Origin: Mycobacterium haemophilum DSM 44634
Lineage (GTDB): Bacteria > Actinomycetota > Actinomycetes > Mycobacteriales > Mycobacteriaceae
DNA length: 64,000 nucleotides
Reading direction: 5' to 3'
Assembly: GCF_000340435.2 (NCBI RefSeq)
Contig: NZ_CP011883.2
Span: 3,766,687-3,830,686, forward strand
How positions within the stretch are numbered: position 1 is the stretch's first letter; the number at the start of each line of letters is the position of its first letter. The translations under genes were made by a program, and so were the position numbers. The notes beneath the pieces were generated by a model. That model made no database searches. It was not told the origin of the DNA and saw nothing but the letters and a program-made list of their open reading frames with translations. Below are positions 15,148-24,392 of this stretch, one piece after another.

Positions 15148-16644
15148 ATGGCAAGTCACGGTCCGATCGGGCAGTCGACGTCGACCAATTCTGGGGAGGA
15201 CCTCTCATCGGTCCGTAGCGCAGTTCGGGTTGCTTCAGTCGCCGCTCTGGGCGGTCTGCTATTTGGCTACGACAGCGCGGTGATCAACGGCGCGGTGGCA
15301 GCCGTTCAGGACGACTTCCACATTGGCAACGCCGTGTTGGGTTTCGCCGTGGCCGCTGCGCTGCTCGGGGCGGCATCCGGGGCGTTGACGGCAGGACGGC
15401 TCGCCGACCAGCTCGGCCGGATCGCCGTCATGAAGATCGCCGCGCTGTTGTTTCTGGTCAGCGCGGTCGGCACCGGCCTGGCACCCAATGTCTGGATCGT
15501 GGTTGTCTTCAGGATCATCGGTGGGATCGGCGTTGGGGTGGCGTCGGTGATCGCGCCCGCCTATATCGCGGAGACGTCGCCGCCGCTTATCCGCGGGCGC
15601 CTGGGCTCGCTGCAGCAGCTCGCCATCGTGTCGGGCATCTTCTTGTCACTGGCGGCCGACTGGCTGCTGGCGCACTTGGCCGGCGGCTCGCGTGAGCATC
15701 TGTGGCTGGGTCTGCAGGCCTGGCGATGGATGTTCATCGTGATGGCGGTGCCCGCCGCCGCCTACGGCGCGCTGGCCTATACGGTCCCGGAGTCTCCCCG
15801 TTATCTTGTTGCGACACATCGGATTCCAGAGGCTCGCCGGGTGCTCACGTTATTGTTGGGACAGCGGCAACTGGATTTGGTGGTCGCGCGGATCCAGGAG
15901 TCGCTGCGGGCCGAAAAGCCGCCGTCTTGGCGGGATCTACGTAAACCGACCGGCGGGCTGTACGGCATCGTGTGGGTGGGCTTTGGATTGTCGATCTTTC
16001 AACAGTTCGTCGGCATCAACGTCATCTTCTATTACTCCAACGTGCTGTGGGAAGCGGTCGGGTTCACCGAAAGCTCATCGTTCACGATCACCGTCATCAC
16101 CTCGGTGACGAACATCCTGACAACACTGATCGCGATCGCGCTGATCGACAAAATCGGCCGCAAACCACTGCTGCTGATTGGGTCCGCGGGCATGTCCGTC
16201 ACGCTCGCCACGATGGCGGTGATTTTTGGGGCCGCAAGGTTGATTGACGGCAAGCCGCACCTCGAGGGTGCCGCCGGCCCAGTCGCGCTGATCGCGGCCA
16301 ACCTCTTTGTGGTCGCGTTCGGCATGTCGTGGGGACCGGTCGTGTGGGTGCTGCTCGGTGAGATGTTCCCGAACCGAATCCGTGCCGCCGCGCTGGGCGT
16401 GGCCGCGGCCGGGCAGTGGGCGGCCAACTGGTTCATCACCGTGACCTTCCCGGCGTTGCGCAACGTGCTGGGCTTCGCGTACGGGTTCTACGCACTGTGC
16501 GCGATCCTGTCACTGTTGTTTGTCTGGCGCTGCGTCGCCGAGACCAAGGGCAAACAGCTGGAAGACATGCACCCAGAGGCCTGGCACTCGGGAAAGCTAT
16601 TACAGCCAGGTGTCGTTGGTGGTGGCGGTGAGGAATGCCTCTAG
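15148..16644 (+). CDS. MFS sugar porter (SP/GLUT family)
   Basis: This is a 498-residue, twelve-helix transporter of the sugar porter family. Signature segments are GGLLFGYDSAVINGA in helix 1, AGRLADQLGR in loop 2-3, RIIGGIGVGVASVIAPAYIAE, VPESPRYL after helix 6, QQFVGINVIFYYSN in helix 7, DKIGRKPLL in loop 8-9 and FGMSWGPVVWVLLGEMFP in helix 10. It should import a hexose, pentose or polyol by proton symport, but the substrate cannot be read. Its last 45 nt overlap the end of hsaB convergently. I do not recall a porter here in H37Rv, so it is an accessory or lost gene. Confidence 0.88.
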   Translation: MASHGPIGQSTSTNSGEDLSSVRSAVRVASVAALGGLLFGYDSAVINGAVAAVQDDFHIGNAVLGFAVAAALLGAASGALTAGRLADQLGRIAVMKIAALLFLVSAVGTGLAPNVWIVVVFRIIGGIGVGVASVIAPAYIAETSPPLIRGRLGSLQQLAIVSGIFLSLAADWLLAHLAGGSREHLWLGLQAWRWMFIVMAVPAAAYGALAYTVPESPRYLVATHRIPEARRVLTLLLGQRQLDLVVARIQESLRAEKPPSWRDLRKPTGGLYGIVWVGFGLSIFQQFVGINVIFYYSNVLWEAVGFTESSSFTITVITSVTNILTTLIAIALIDKIGRKPLLLIGSAGMSVTLATMAVIFGAARLIDGKPHLEGAAGPVALIAANLFVVAFGMSWGPVVWVLLGEMFPNRIRAAALGVAAAGQWAANWFITVTFPALRNVLGFAYGFYALCAILSLLFVWRCVAETKGKQLEDMHPEAWHSGKLLQPGVVGGGGEECL

Positions 16645-17163
16645 GTCATCGCGCCAGTGAGCCGGTGTGGTCTTGTCCGGTTCGATGCCGGTGTAGTCGC
16701 CGCGATAGAACAGCAGCGGCCGCGGCTTGACCTTGGGAACCTCCGACAATGATGCAACCGCGCCAAACACCACGAAATGATCGCCGCCGTCGTGCACCGA
16801 CGCCACCGTGCAGTCGATGTAGGCCAGTGATCCGTCAATAATCGGCGAACCGAGTTGCGAAGGGCGCCAACCGATACCGGCGAATTTGTCGGGATCCTTC
16901 GATCCGAATCGCGCTGAAATGTGCTTCTGTTTTTCGGCCAATACATTTACGCAGAACCGGCCGCTGGCCGCAATCGCCCGCCAGGACCGCGACACCTTGG
17001 TCGGGCAAAACAACACCAGCGGCGGGTCCAGTGACAACGCTGCGAATGACTGGCACGCAAAGCCGCTCGGGATCTCGTCGTGCACGGTGGTGATGATGGT
17101 GATCCCGGTGCAGAACTGACCCAGCACCTGCCGGAAAGTCTGGGGATCGATCGGCGTCGACAT
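16600..17163 (-). CDS. hsaB: HsaB, flavin reductase of the 3-HSA hydroxylase (Rv3567c-like)
   Basis: This is a 187-residue FMN-binding split-barrel flavin reductase. It uses NADH to supply reduced flavin to HsaA, which hydroxylates 3-HSA. CQSFAALSLDPPLVLFCPTK and SGRFCVNVL form the flavin site, and HDGGDHFVVFGAV is the usual C-terminal motif. The frame is open upstream to 17283, but Met41 of that frame (17163) is the family start and lies 7 bp after hsaC. The 3' end runs 45 nt into the convergent sugar porter gene. Confidence 0.94.
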   Translation of the reverse strand: MSTPIDPQTFRQVLGQFCTGITIITTVHDEIPSGFACQSFAALSLDPPLVLFCPTKVSRSWRAIAASGRFCVNVLAEKQKHISARFGSKDPDKFAGIGWRPSQLGSPIIDGSLAYIDCTVASVHDGGDHFVVFGAVASLSEVPKVKPRPLLFYRGDYTGIEPDKTTPAHWRDDLEAFLTATTNDTWL

Positions 17164-17170
17164 CAGTGCG

Positions 17171-18073
17171 CTAGCCGCGGGCGCCGACCGTGAAGTCGTG
17201 ACCCCACAGGCTGACGGCGGTGCTTTCCCGGGCGATCCAATCGTGATCGTCGACTTTCCTTCCTTCACAACCAAATTCGACATCGAACCCGCCGGGTGTC
17301 TTCATGTAGAAGGACAGCATCAGGTCGTTGACATGACGGCCCAGCGTGGCCGACATCGGCACCTTGCGACGCAGCGCCCGGTCCAGGCATAGACCCACGT
17401 CGTCGGCGCACTCAACCTCGACCATCAGGTGCACAATGCCACTAGGTGTCGGCATCGGCAGGAAGGCCAGACTGTGGTGACGCGGGTTGCAGCCAAAGAA
17501 GCGCAGCCAAGTGGGGGCTCCGTCAGCGGGCCGCCCAACAAACTGCGGCGGTAGCCGCATCGAGTCACGCAGCTTGAAGCCCAGCACATCCCGGTAGAAG
17601 TGCAACGCCTCGGCGTCGTCACGGGTAGACAACACCACGTGGCCCAGGCCCTGCTCAGCGGTGACGAACCGGTGCCCGTACGGGCTGACCACCCGGCGAT
17701 GCTCTAGGGCGGCGCCGTGAAAAACCTCAAGACAGTTGCCTGACGGGTCGCAGAACCGGATCATCTCGTCCACTCGGCGGTCTGCCAATTCCGCGGCGGT
17801 GGCCTCTTTGTACGGCGCGCCTTCCACATCGAGACGATTCCGGATCTCTTGCAGGCCTTCGGCATTCGCGCACTCCCAGCCGACTTCGGTGAGCCGGTCC
17901 TGCTCGCCGGGCACGATCACCAACCGGGCCGGAAAATCGTCCATCCGCAGATACAGCGCGCCCTCGGTGCTGCCCTTACCTTCAACCATGCCGAGGACTT
18001 TCAGGCCGAATTCACGCCAGGCCGACACATCGGTGGCCACGATGCGCAGGTAGCCGAGCGACCGGATACTCAT
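17171..18073 (-). CDS. hsaC: HsaC, iron extradiol dioxygenase (Rv3568c-like)
   Basis: This is a 300-residue type I extradiol dioxygenase that cleaves ring A of the catecholic 3,4-DHSA in a meta fashion to 4,9-DSHA. The Fe(II) ligands are visible as His145 (GLGHVVLST), His215 (GIVHLMVEV) and Glu266 (FDVEFGCEG). His200 in PRHHSLAF is the probable acid/base. There are two tandem vicinal-oxygen-chelate domains. It overlaps hsaD by ATGA and precedes hsaB by 7 bp. Confidence 0.96.
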   Translation of the reverse strand: MSIRSLGYLRIVATDVSAWREFGLKVLGMVEGKGSTEGALYLRMDDFPARLVIVPGEQDRLTEVGWECANAEGLQEIRNRLDVEGAPYKEATAAELADRRVDEMIRFCDPSGNCLEVFHGAALEHRRVVSPYGHRFVTAEQGLGHVVLSTRDDAEALHFYRDVLGFKLRDSMRLPPQFVGRPADGAPTWLRFFGCNPRHHSLAFLPMPTPSGIVHLMVEVECADDVGLCLDRALRRKVPMSATLGRHVNDLMLSFYMKTPGGFDVEFGCEGRKVDDHDWIARESTAVSLWGHDFTVGARG

Positions 18074-18948
18074 CGCGCGCCTCCCAGGAAATCAATAGTC
18101 AAGTTGTTGAATTCGTCAAACTTCTCCACCTGTGCCCAGTGCCCACACTGCCCGAAGACGTGCAGCTGCGCACGCGGAATGGTCTTCAGCGCGACCAGCG
18201 CGCCGTCCAGTGGGTTGACGCGATCTTCGCGACCCCAGATCAGCAGCACCGGCTGACGCAGCCGATACACTTCTCGCCACATCATGCCAAGCTCAAAGTC
18301 TGCTCCGGCGAACGACTTTCCCATCGCTCGTGTCGCCGCCAACGATTCAGGCGTGCTGGCCAACGCGAATCGCTGATCCACCAACTCCGCGGTGATCAGG
18401 TTCTTGTCGTACACCATGACACGCAGGAACGCCTCGAGATTCTCTCGAGTGGGCTCGATGGAGAACTTCGAGAGTCGTTTGACGCCCTCGGTCGGGTCGG
18501 GCGCAAACAGGTTGATGCTCAGCCCGCCGGGACCCATCAGCACCAGTCGCCCAGCCCGGTCGGGGTAGTCGAGCGCAAACCGCACCGCGGTGCCCCCACC
18601 CAGCGAGTTGCCCACCAGCGGAACACGCCCCAAATTCAGCTGGTCGAAGAGCCCGTTGAGCGCGGTCGCGGCAAAGCGGTTGAACTGTCCATGCTCGGCG
18701 CGCTTGTCAGAGTGGCCGTAGCCGGGCTGGTCGACGGCCAGCACATGGAAGTGCTGCGCCAGCACCGCGATGTTGCGCGAGAAGTTCGTCCAGCTCGATG
18801 CGCCGGGACCGCCGCCGTGCAGCAGCACCACGGTCTGGTCGTTGCCGACGCCGGCTTCGTGGTAGTGCAGCTTTAGCGGCCCGCCTTCTACCTGGACCTC
18901 CGCGAAGCGCGAAGTGGATTCGAAGGTCAATTCCTCAGTGGCGGTCAT
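18070..18948 (-). CDS. hsaD: HsaD, 4,9-DSHA C-C hydrolase (Rv3569c-like)
   Basis: This is a 292-residue alpha/beta hydrolase of the meta-cleavage-product family. It splits 4,9-DSHA into DOHNAA and HHD. The nucleophile is Ser115 in VGNSLGGGT. Asp is in WGREDRVNPLDG and His in FGQCGHWAQ. The oxyanion loop is LLHGGGPGASSW. The hsaA gene lies 18 bp upstream on the same strand. Confidence 0.96.
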   Translation of the reverse strand: MTATEELTFESTSRFAEVQVEGGPLKLHYHEAGVGNDQTVVLLHGGGPGASSWTNFSRNIAVLAQHFHVLAVDQPGYGHSDKRAEHGQFNRFAATALNGLFDQLNLGRVPLVGNSLGGGTAVRFALDYPDRAGRLVLMGPGGLSINLFAPDPTEGVKRLSKFSIEPTRENLEAFLRVMVYDKNLITAELVDQRFALASTPESLAATRAMGKSFAGADFELGMMWREVYRLRQPVLLIWGREDRVNPLDGALVALKTIPRAQLHVFGQCGHWAQVEKFDEFNNLTIDFLGGAR

Positions 18949-18966
18949 GGCTTCAGGCCTCGCCGA

Positions 18967-20151
18967 TCAAACCATCGTGTCGCCGGGCGGCAACCCGAAC
19001 TCGTTGTTCCCGAAGATCACGTAGGCACGTTCGGGATCGTTGGCAGCGTGCACCCGGCCGGCGTGCGCGTCGCGCCAGAACCGTTGAATCGGGGCGTCAT
19101 TGGACAGCGCGGTGGCACCGGAAGCCTCGAACAGCCGGTCGATCGAGGCGATCGACCGGCCAGTGGCACGCACCTGGTCGCGACGTGCGCGGGCACGTAA
19201 CTCGAAGGGAATCTCCTTGCCGGCGGCCAACAATGCGTACTCGTCCCCGACATTGCCGATCAGCTGACGCCACGCAGCGTCGATATCGCTAGCAGCCTCA
19301 GCGATGCGGACCTTGGCGAACGGGTCATCCTTGGACTTCTCTCCCGCGAACGCTGCACGCACCCGCTTGCCCTGATGCTCCACATGCGCAGCATACGCGC
19401 CGTAAGCCATACCCACGATCGGCGCCGAGATTGTGGTGGGATGCATTGTTCCCCAAGGCATTTTGTATACAGGAGCGGTGTTCGTCTGGTATCCGGCAGC
19501 GGTACCATCGTTCATCGCCTTGTAGGACAGGAACCGGTGCCGGGGCACGAAGACGTCTTTGACCACCAGCGTATTGCTACCGGTGCCGCGCAAACCGACC
19601 ACATACCAGGTGTCGTCGATTTCGTATTCGGTGCGCGGGATCAAGAAGCTGCCGAAGTCCACCGGCCGACCGTCCTTAATGACCGGGCCACCCACGAACG
19701 TCCAGCTGGCATGATCACAGCCCGACGACCAGTTCCACGAGCCGCTAACCCGGTAGCCGCCCTCGACCACGACACCGGCACCCATTGGCGCATACGACGA
19801 CGAGATCCGCGTTTTCGAGTCCTCGCCCCAGACCTCCTCCTGAGCCCGCTGGTCAAACAGCGCCAGATGCCAGTTGTGCACACCGACGATCGAGCTCACC
19901 CAGCCGGTAGAACCACATGCGCTGGCAAGCCGCCGCGTCGCCTCGTAGAACAGCGTCGGATCGCACTGCAGACCGCCCCACTGCTCGGGCTGTAAGAGGG
20001 TGAAGAAGCCGACGTCGTCGAGGGCCTTGACGGTCTCGTCCGGCAGCCGCCGCAGATCCTCGGTCGCCTGGGCGCGCTCACGAATCTGCGGAAGCAGATC
20101 ATCGATGGCGGCCAAGACTGACTGCGCATCACGCTGTTGAATGGACGTCAC
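18967..20151 (-). CDS. hsaA: HsaA, flavin-dependent 3-HSA 4-hydroxylase (Rv3570c-like)
   Basis: This is a 394-residue oxygenase of the acyl-CoA dehydrogenase fold, group D flavin monooxygenases. It hydroxylates 3-HSA to the catechol 3,4-DHSA with FMNH2 from HsaB. Segments include FFTLLQPEQWGGLQCDP near the N-terminus, ISSSYAPMGAGVVVEGGYRV, SGSWNWSSGCDHASW and GLRGTGSNTLVVKDVF. It is the first gene of the hsaA-D-C-B operon, and a KstR operator lies 104 bp upstream. Confidence 0.95.
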   Translation of the reverse strand: MTSIQQRDAQSVLAAIDDLLPQIRERAQATEDLRRLPDETVKALDDVGFFTLLQPEQWGGLQCDPTLFYEATRRLASACGSTGWVSSIVGVHNWHLALFDQRAQEEVWGEDSKTRISSSYAPMGAGVVVEGGYRVSGSWNWSSGCDHASWTFVGGPVIKDGRPVDFGSFLIPRTEYEIDDTWYVVGLRGTGSNTLVVKDVFVPRHRFLSYKAMNDGTAAGYQTNTAPVYKMPWGTMHPTTISAPIVGMAYGAYAAHVEHQGKRVRAAFAGEKSKDDPFAKVRIAEAASDIDAAWRQLIGNVGDEYALLAAGKEIPFELRARARRDQVRATGRSIASIDRLFEASGATALSNDAPIQRFWRDAHAGRVHAANDPERAYVIFGNNEFGLPPGDTMV

Positions 20152-20254
20152 TTACGTTTGCCTCCCGGGAGTGCGGACTAAGACGACCTGCCGACCCCTG
20201 GTGGAGCAAAGTAGGGGCCGGGCAATGGGACCTGACGAAAACCTAGAGAAAGAC

Positions 20255-20268
20255 TAGAACACGTTCCG
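20255..20268. promoter_or_regulatory. KstR operator, hsaA side
   Basis: TAGAACACGTTCCG matches the KstR motif TnnAACnnGTTnnA except for the last base. It lies 104 bp from the hsaA start in the divergent hsaA/kshB gap. Confidence 0.75.
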
Positions 20269-20322
20269 ATTTGTGTCGAGCAGGGTGTTCCTGCGGCTGG
20301 TAGCGACACGAATCCCGTTTTC

Positions 20323-20336
20323 TGTAACATGTTCTA
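20323..20336. promoter_or_regulatory. KstR operator, kshB side
   Basis: TGTAACATGTTCTA matches TnnAACnnGTTnnA at every defined base. It lies 24 bp before the kshB start. Confidence 0.88.
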
Positions 20337-20360
20337 GTTAGCCGGTAGAGAGGGCTGGTA

Positions 20361-21437
20361 GTGACCGAGACAATTCCGGACGAACCGCTCGGCAACCACG
20401 TCCTGGAACTTCAGATCGCCGAGGTCGTCGCCGAGACCGCCGACGCACGGTCGCTGGTGTTCACGGCGCCGGAGGGACCAGACGACCAAGTAATCCCGCC
20501 GGACCGGCTGCGCTATGCGCCCGGCCAGTTTCTGACACTGCGCATCCCCAGTGAACGTACCGGCTCGGTGGCGCGCTGCTACTCATTGTGTAGCTCGCCG
20601 TTCACCGACGACGCACTCACTGTCACGGTGAAACGCACCGCGGACGGATACGCGTCCAACTGGTTATGCGACCACGCGCAGGCGGGCATGCGCATCCACG
20701 TGCTGGCTCCATCGGGCAATTTTGTGCCCAAGACGCTCGACAGCGATTTTCTCTTGATGGCCGCCGGCAGTGGGATCACCCCGATCATGTCGATCTGCAA
20801 GTCGGCGCTCGCCGAGGGCAGCGGGCAGGTAACCCTGCTCTACGCCAACCGCGACGACCGCTCAGTGATCTTCGGAGACGCGCTGCGTGAATTGGCCGTC
20901 AAGTATCCCGATCGGCTGACGGTCATGCACTGGCTGGAATCGCTACAGGGACTGCCGAGCGCCGTTGCGCTAGCGAAACTGGCCGCGCCCTACGCCGACC
21001 GACCGGCATTTATTTGTGGGCCCGGTCCATACATGCAGGCGGCCCGAGACGCCCTGGCAATGCTGAAAGTGCCTGCCCAGAAAGTGCACATCGAGGTGTT
21101 CAAGTCGCTGGATTCAGACCCGTTCGCGGCGGTGAAAATCGAGGACACCGCCGACGAGCCGCCCGCCACCGCGGTGGTACAGCTAGACGGTCAAACCCAC
21201 ACCGTGTCGTGGCCGCGCCAGGCCAAGCTGCTCGATGTCCTGCTCGCGAAAGGTCTCAACGCACCATTCTCGTGCCGGGAGGGCCACTGCGGTGCGTGTG
21301 CCTGCACCCTGCGCAGTGGCAAAGTGAGCATGGAAGTCAACGACGTGCTCGAGCAGCAGGACCTCGACGACGGACTCATCCTGGCTTGTCAGTCGCACCC
21401 GGAATCCGAGTCGGTGGAGGTGACCTACGACGAGTAG
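20361..21437 (+). CDS. kshB: KshB, reductase of 3-ketosteroid 9-alpha-hydroxylase (Rv3571-like)
   Basis: This is a 358-residue class IA oxygenase reductase that passes electrons from NADH to KshA for 9-alpha-hydroxylation, the step that opens ring B. The FAD domain has ARCYSLCSSP, the NAD domain has AAGSGITPIMS and FICGPGPYMQ, and the C-terminal plant-type 2Fe-2S domain has CREGHCGACAC followed by ILACQS, giving four Cys ligands. The start is GTG. Its operator lies 24 bp upstream. Rv3572 follows after 25 bp. Confidence 0.95.
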   Translation: MTETIPDEPLGNHVLELQIAEVVAETADARSLVFTAPEGPDDQVIPPDRLRYAPGQFLTLRIPSERTGSVARCYSLCSSPFTDDALTVTVKRTADGYASNWLCDHAQAGMRIHVLAPSGNFVPKTLDSDFLLMAAGSGITPIMSICKSALAEGSGQVTLLYANRDDRSVIFGDALRELAVKYPDRLTVMHWLESLQGLPSAVALAKLAAPYADRPAFICGPGPYMQAARDALAMLKVPAQKVHIEVFKSLDSDPFAAVKIEDTADEPPATAVVQLDGQTHTVSWPRQAKLLDVLLAKGLNAPFSCREGHCGACACTLRSGKVSMEVNDVLEQQDLDDGLILACQSHPESESVEVTYDE

Positions 21438-21462
21438 TCGCCGGGAACCGAAGGGAAGCGAC

Positions 21463-21996
21463 ATGAAGCGGCTGGTAAAGGGCCTCGCGGTGGTCGGGCT
21501 GCTGTTGACATTCGCGCCCGCGCCGATCTCCGCGGCGGCCAGCAACACCGCCACCACCGTGTTCCCGGTTGACGGCGTGACCGAGCTGGAAACGCACGTT
21601 GTGGTCGATTGCCACAAAGCAACCGGCAGTTGCGACTTCACTGCCGGGGCGCAGCTGCGTACACCCGACGGTGTGACCGGATTTCCCCCGGGTCTGTGGG
21701 CCCGCCAAACCACCGAGATCCGGTCGTCAAACCGGTTGGCCTACTTGGACACCCACGCCACCAGCCCGTTCGAGAGAATCATGAAAGCAGGTGGGTCCGA
21801 CGTGATCACCACCATCTACTTTGGCGAAGGCCCGCCGGATAAGTACCAGATCACCGGCGTCATCGACTCGACCGATTGGTCGACGGGCCAACCGAAGACG
21901 GACTCGAACGTCATCGTCTGCACCCACATCCAGGTGGTCTACCCCGGGGTCAATCTCACCTCCCCCAGCACCTGCGCGCAAACGACATTTTCGTAG
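21463..21996 (+). CDS. Small exported protein of unknown function (Rv3572-like)
   Basis: This is a 177-residue protein with a clear Sec signal: Lys/Arg start MKRLVKG, a hydrophobic core VVGLLLTFAPAP and a likely cut after ISA or AAA near residue 26. The mature part has Cys in VVDCHK, GSCDF, VIVCTH and STCAQ, enough for two disulfides, and no lipobox. It starts 25 bp after kshB with GAAGGGA before the ATG, so it is probably co-transcribed under KstR. No function is known to me. Confidence 0.85.
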   Translation: MKRLVKGLAVVGLLLTFAPAPISAAASNTATTVFPVDGVTELETHVVVDCHKATGSCDFTAGAQLRTPDGVTGFPPGLWARQTTEIRSSNRLAYLDTHATSPFERIMKAGGSDVITTIYFGEGPPDKYQITGVIDSTDWSTGQPKTDSNVIVCTHIQVVYPGVNLTSPSTCAQTTFS

Positions 21997-22093
21997 CGGT
22001 GCTTCTGCTTACGACACGATCGTCGCCGAGATTGCGCCCACGGTCGTGCTCGTCGTAAATCCACAGCCACAGCGGCAATCTCGCCGTCAAAGA

Positions 22094-24226
22094 CTAACGC
22101 GGCAAACCAAGCAGCCGCTCGGCGGCCACCGTGAGCAAAATCTGCTCGGTGCCTCCGGCGATGGTCAGGCACCGGGTGTTCAGGAAGTCGTGCACGGCGC
22201 GATTCTCCACCAGGCCGCCGCCCTCGGACATGTCCATCATGTATTCGGCCAGCGCCTGCCGGTAACGGACCCCGATGAGTTTGCGCACGCTGGATTGCGC
22301 CCCCGGATCCTGGCCGCCGACGGCGAGCTGCGCGATGCGCTGGTCCAGCAGCGCGCCGGTCGCAGCGGCGACGATCAACCACCCCAGCCGGTCTTGCTGA
22401 GCCACATCGCTATCGGTTTCCGCCAGCACCTCGAGTAGCTCTTCCATCGGGTTGCCCAGCGTGGTCCCGGTGGCCATCGCGACCCGTTCGTTCGCCAACG
22501 TGGTGCGGGCCAGCCGCCAGCCGTCGTTCACGGCGCCAACGACCATCTCATCGGGGACAAACACGTTGTCCAAGAAGACTTCGTTGAACAACGCATCGCC
22601 GGTGATCTCGCGCAACGGCCGGATCTCAATTCCGGCGGCGGCCATATCCACCAGGAAGTAGGTGATGCCCTTGTGCTTCGGGGCATCCGGATCGGTGCGA
22701 GCCAGGCACACACCCCACTTCGCCAGGTGCGCCTTGGATGTCCACACCTTCTGGCCGGTCAGCAGCCAGCCGCCATCTGTCCGGACCGCCTTGGTGCGCA
22801 ACGACGCCAAGTCGGAGCCGGCCTCAGGTTCGGAAAACAGCTGGCACCAAAGGAATTCACCGCGCATGGTGGCCGGCACAAAGCGCTGCACCTGTTCGGG
22901 TGTGCCGTGCTCCAGAATGGTCGGCGCCGCCCACCAACCGATCACCAAGTCCGGCCGCACGACGCCGGCCGCCGACATCTCCTGGTCGATCAGCAGCTGC
23001 TCGGCCGGCGAGGCTCCGCGTCCATAGGGTGCCGGCCAGTGCGGCGCCAGCAGCCCGGCATCGGCGAGGCCCACTTGCCGCTTGCCTTGAGGCAGCGCGG
23101 CGACCTGGGCAACGGCCGCGGCGATGTCGGCTCGCATGCCGGCAACCTCTTTCAGGCCAGTGACGTCCAAGCCCAGGCGACGACGGACACCGGCCTGGGT
23201 CAACGCGGCAACGCGGCGCAACCAACGCTCAGCGCCGCCCAGGAACCGCCCGATGCTATGGGCCCTACGCAGGTACAAATGCGCGTCGTGCTCCCAGGTA
23301 CAGCCGATCCCGCCGAGCACCTGGATGCAGTCTTTGACATTGGCCTTCGCCGCGGCGATACCGACACCCGCGGCCAACGCCGCCGCAATGGACAACTGGG
23401 AGTGATCGGAATCTGCAGCGGCCCGGGCGGCGTCGGCGGCGGCTACTTCGGCTTGCTCAGCGCGACACAGCATCTCCGCACACAGGTGCTTGATGGCCTG
23501 GAAACTGCCGATCGGCTTGCCGAATTGTTCGCGCACCTTGGCATAGCCAACCGCGGTGTCCAGGGCCCATCGGGTCACGCCGGCCGCCTCAGCCGCGAGC
23601 ACCGTCGCGGCCAGCTCGGTCATTCGGTCCCGCGACACCGCCACCACGGTGGCCGGTGCTGACGTCAGCACCACCCGGGCCAAAGGCTGGGAAAAGTCGG
23701 TGGCGCCTAACGGCTGCACCGCGACGCCCTCGCTGCCGGTGTCGACCAGTACCCAGGTCCCGGCAGCGGGCAGCAGCAGTATTCCGCCGTCGGCGGCGCC
23801 CAGCACCATCTCGACGGTGCCCGAGGCTCGCGAAGTCGCGTCGTCGAAGTGCACATCACCCTCGAGCGCCACCCCAGCGAAGCGCTCACCCGAGGCGAGC
23901 GCGGACAGCACTTCTGAATCACCGACCACCAACGTGGCCAACGCGGTGGTGGCGACCGGCCCGGGCACCAGCGCCTTGGCCGCCTCCTCGATCATCGCGC
24001 ACAGATCCTCGATGCTGCCGCCGGCCCCGCCGCAGTCCTCACCAACGGCGACACCGAACAGTCCTAGGTCGGCGAGGCCCGCGAACACCGGCCGCCAGGC
24101 GTCGGCATTGCCCTGCTCGACCTCACGGACCGCTACAGTCCCGCCCGGTCCCGAAGTCGCGTTGCGGGCCCAGTCGCGCACCAACGCACGGGCGGCAAAC
24201 TGTTCATCGGTAACTGTCGCTACCAC
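22094..24226 (-). CDS. fadE34: FadE34, fused two-domain acyl-CoA dehydrogenase (Rv3573c-like)
   Basis: This is a 710-residue fusion of two acyl-CoA dehydrogenase modules. The first, about 1-350, is a degenerate partner-type unit ending in YAKVREQFGKPIGSFQAIKH and LGGIGCTWEHDAHLYLRRAH. The second, about 360-710, is a full module with WCQLFSEPEAGSDLASLRTK, TGQKVWTSKAHLAKW and IAGGTEQILLTVAAERLLGL. The fusion mimics the heteromeric FadE pairs used on sterol side chains; FadE34 is linked to five-carbon bile-acid-like side chains. It is divergent from kstR, and the KstR operator lies 53 bp from its start. Confidence 0.94.
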   Translation of the reverse strand: MVATVTDEQFAARALVRDWARNATSGPGGTVAVREVEQGNADAWRPVFAGLADLGLFGVAVGEDCGGAGGSIEDLCAMIEEAAKALVPGPVATTALATLVVGDSEVLSALASGERFAGVALEGDVHFDDATSRASGTVEMVLGAADGGILLLPAAGTWVLVDTGSEGVAVQPLGATDFSQPLARVVLTSAPATVVAVSRDRMTELAATVLAAEAAGVTRWALDTAVGYAKVREQFGKPIGSFQAIKHLCAEMLCRAEQAEVAAADAARAAADSDHSQLSIAAALAAGVGIAAAKANVKDCIQVLGGIGCTWEHDAHLYLRRAHSIGRFLGGAERWLRRVAALTQAGVRRRLGLDVTGLKEVAGMRADIAAAVAQVAALPQGKRQVGLADAGLLAPHWPAPYGRGASPAEQLLIDQEMSAAGVVRPDLVIGWWAAPTILEHGTPEQVQRFVPATMRGEFLWCQLFSEPEAGSDLASLRTKAVRTDGGWLLTGQKVWTSKAHLAKWGVCLARTDPDAPKHKGITYFLVDMAAAGIEIRPLREITGDALFNEVFLDNVFVPDEMVVGAVNDGWRLARTTLANERVAMATGTTLGNPMEELLEVLAETDSDVAQQDRLGWLIVAAATGALLDQRIAQLAVGGQDPGAQSSVRKLIGVRYRQALAEYMMDMSEGGGLVENRAVHDFLNTRCLTIAGGTEQILLTVAAERLLGLPR

Positions 24227-24279
24227 CGGTGGTCCTCCGCGTCATGAACTCGACTGGTCGTCGGTGATTCCAATCGCAC

Positions 24280-24293
24280 TAGAACGTGTTCTA
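24280..24293. promoter_or_regulatory. KstR operator between fadE34 and kstR
   Basis: TAGAACGTGTTCTA is a perfect palindrome and a full match to TnnAACnnGTTnnA. It can serve both fadE34 and kstR. Confidence 0.9.
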
Positions 24294-24392
24294 ATAGTGC
24301 CAGCGATCAAGCGTCAAGTCGAACATCATTACAGCAGCACACGCGGTTGTCCCTGCTTCGGGGAGGTGCGAAATTCACACTCGGCATGCGTA

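Noticed and set aside
22010..22438. Plus-strand frame downstream of Rv3572
   Set aside because: It is antisense to the C-terminal end of fadE34 and has no family features.
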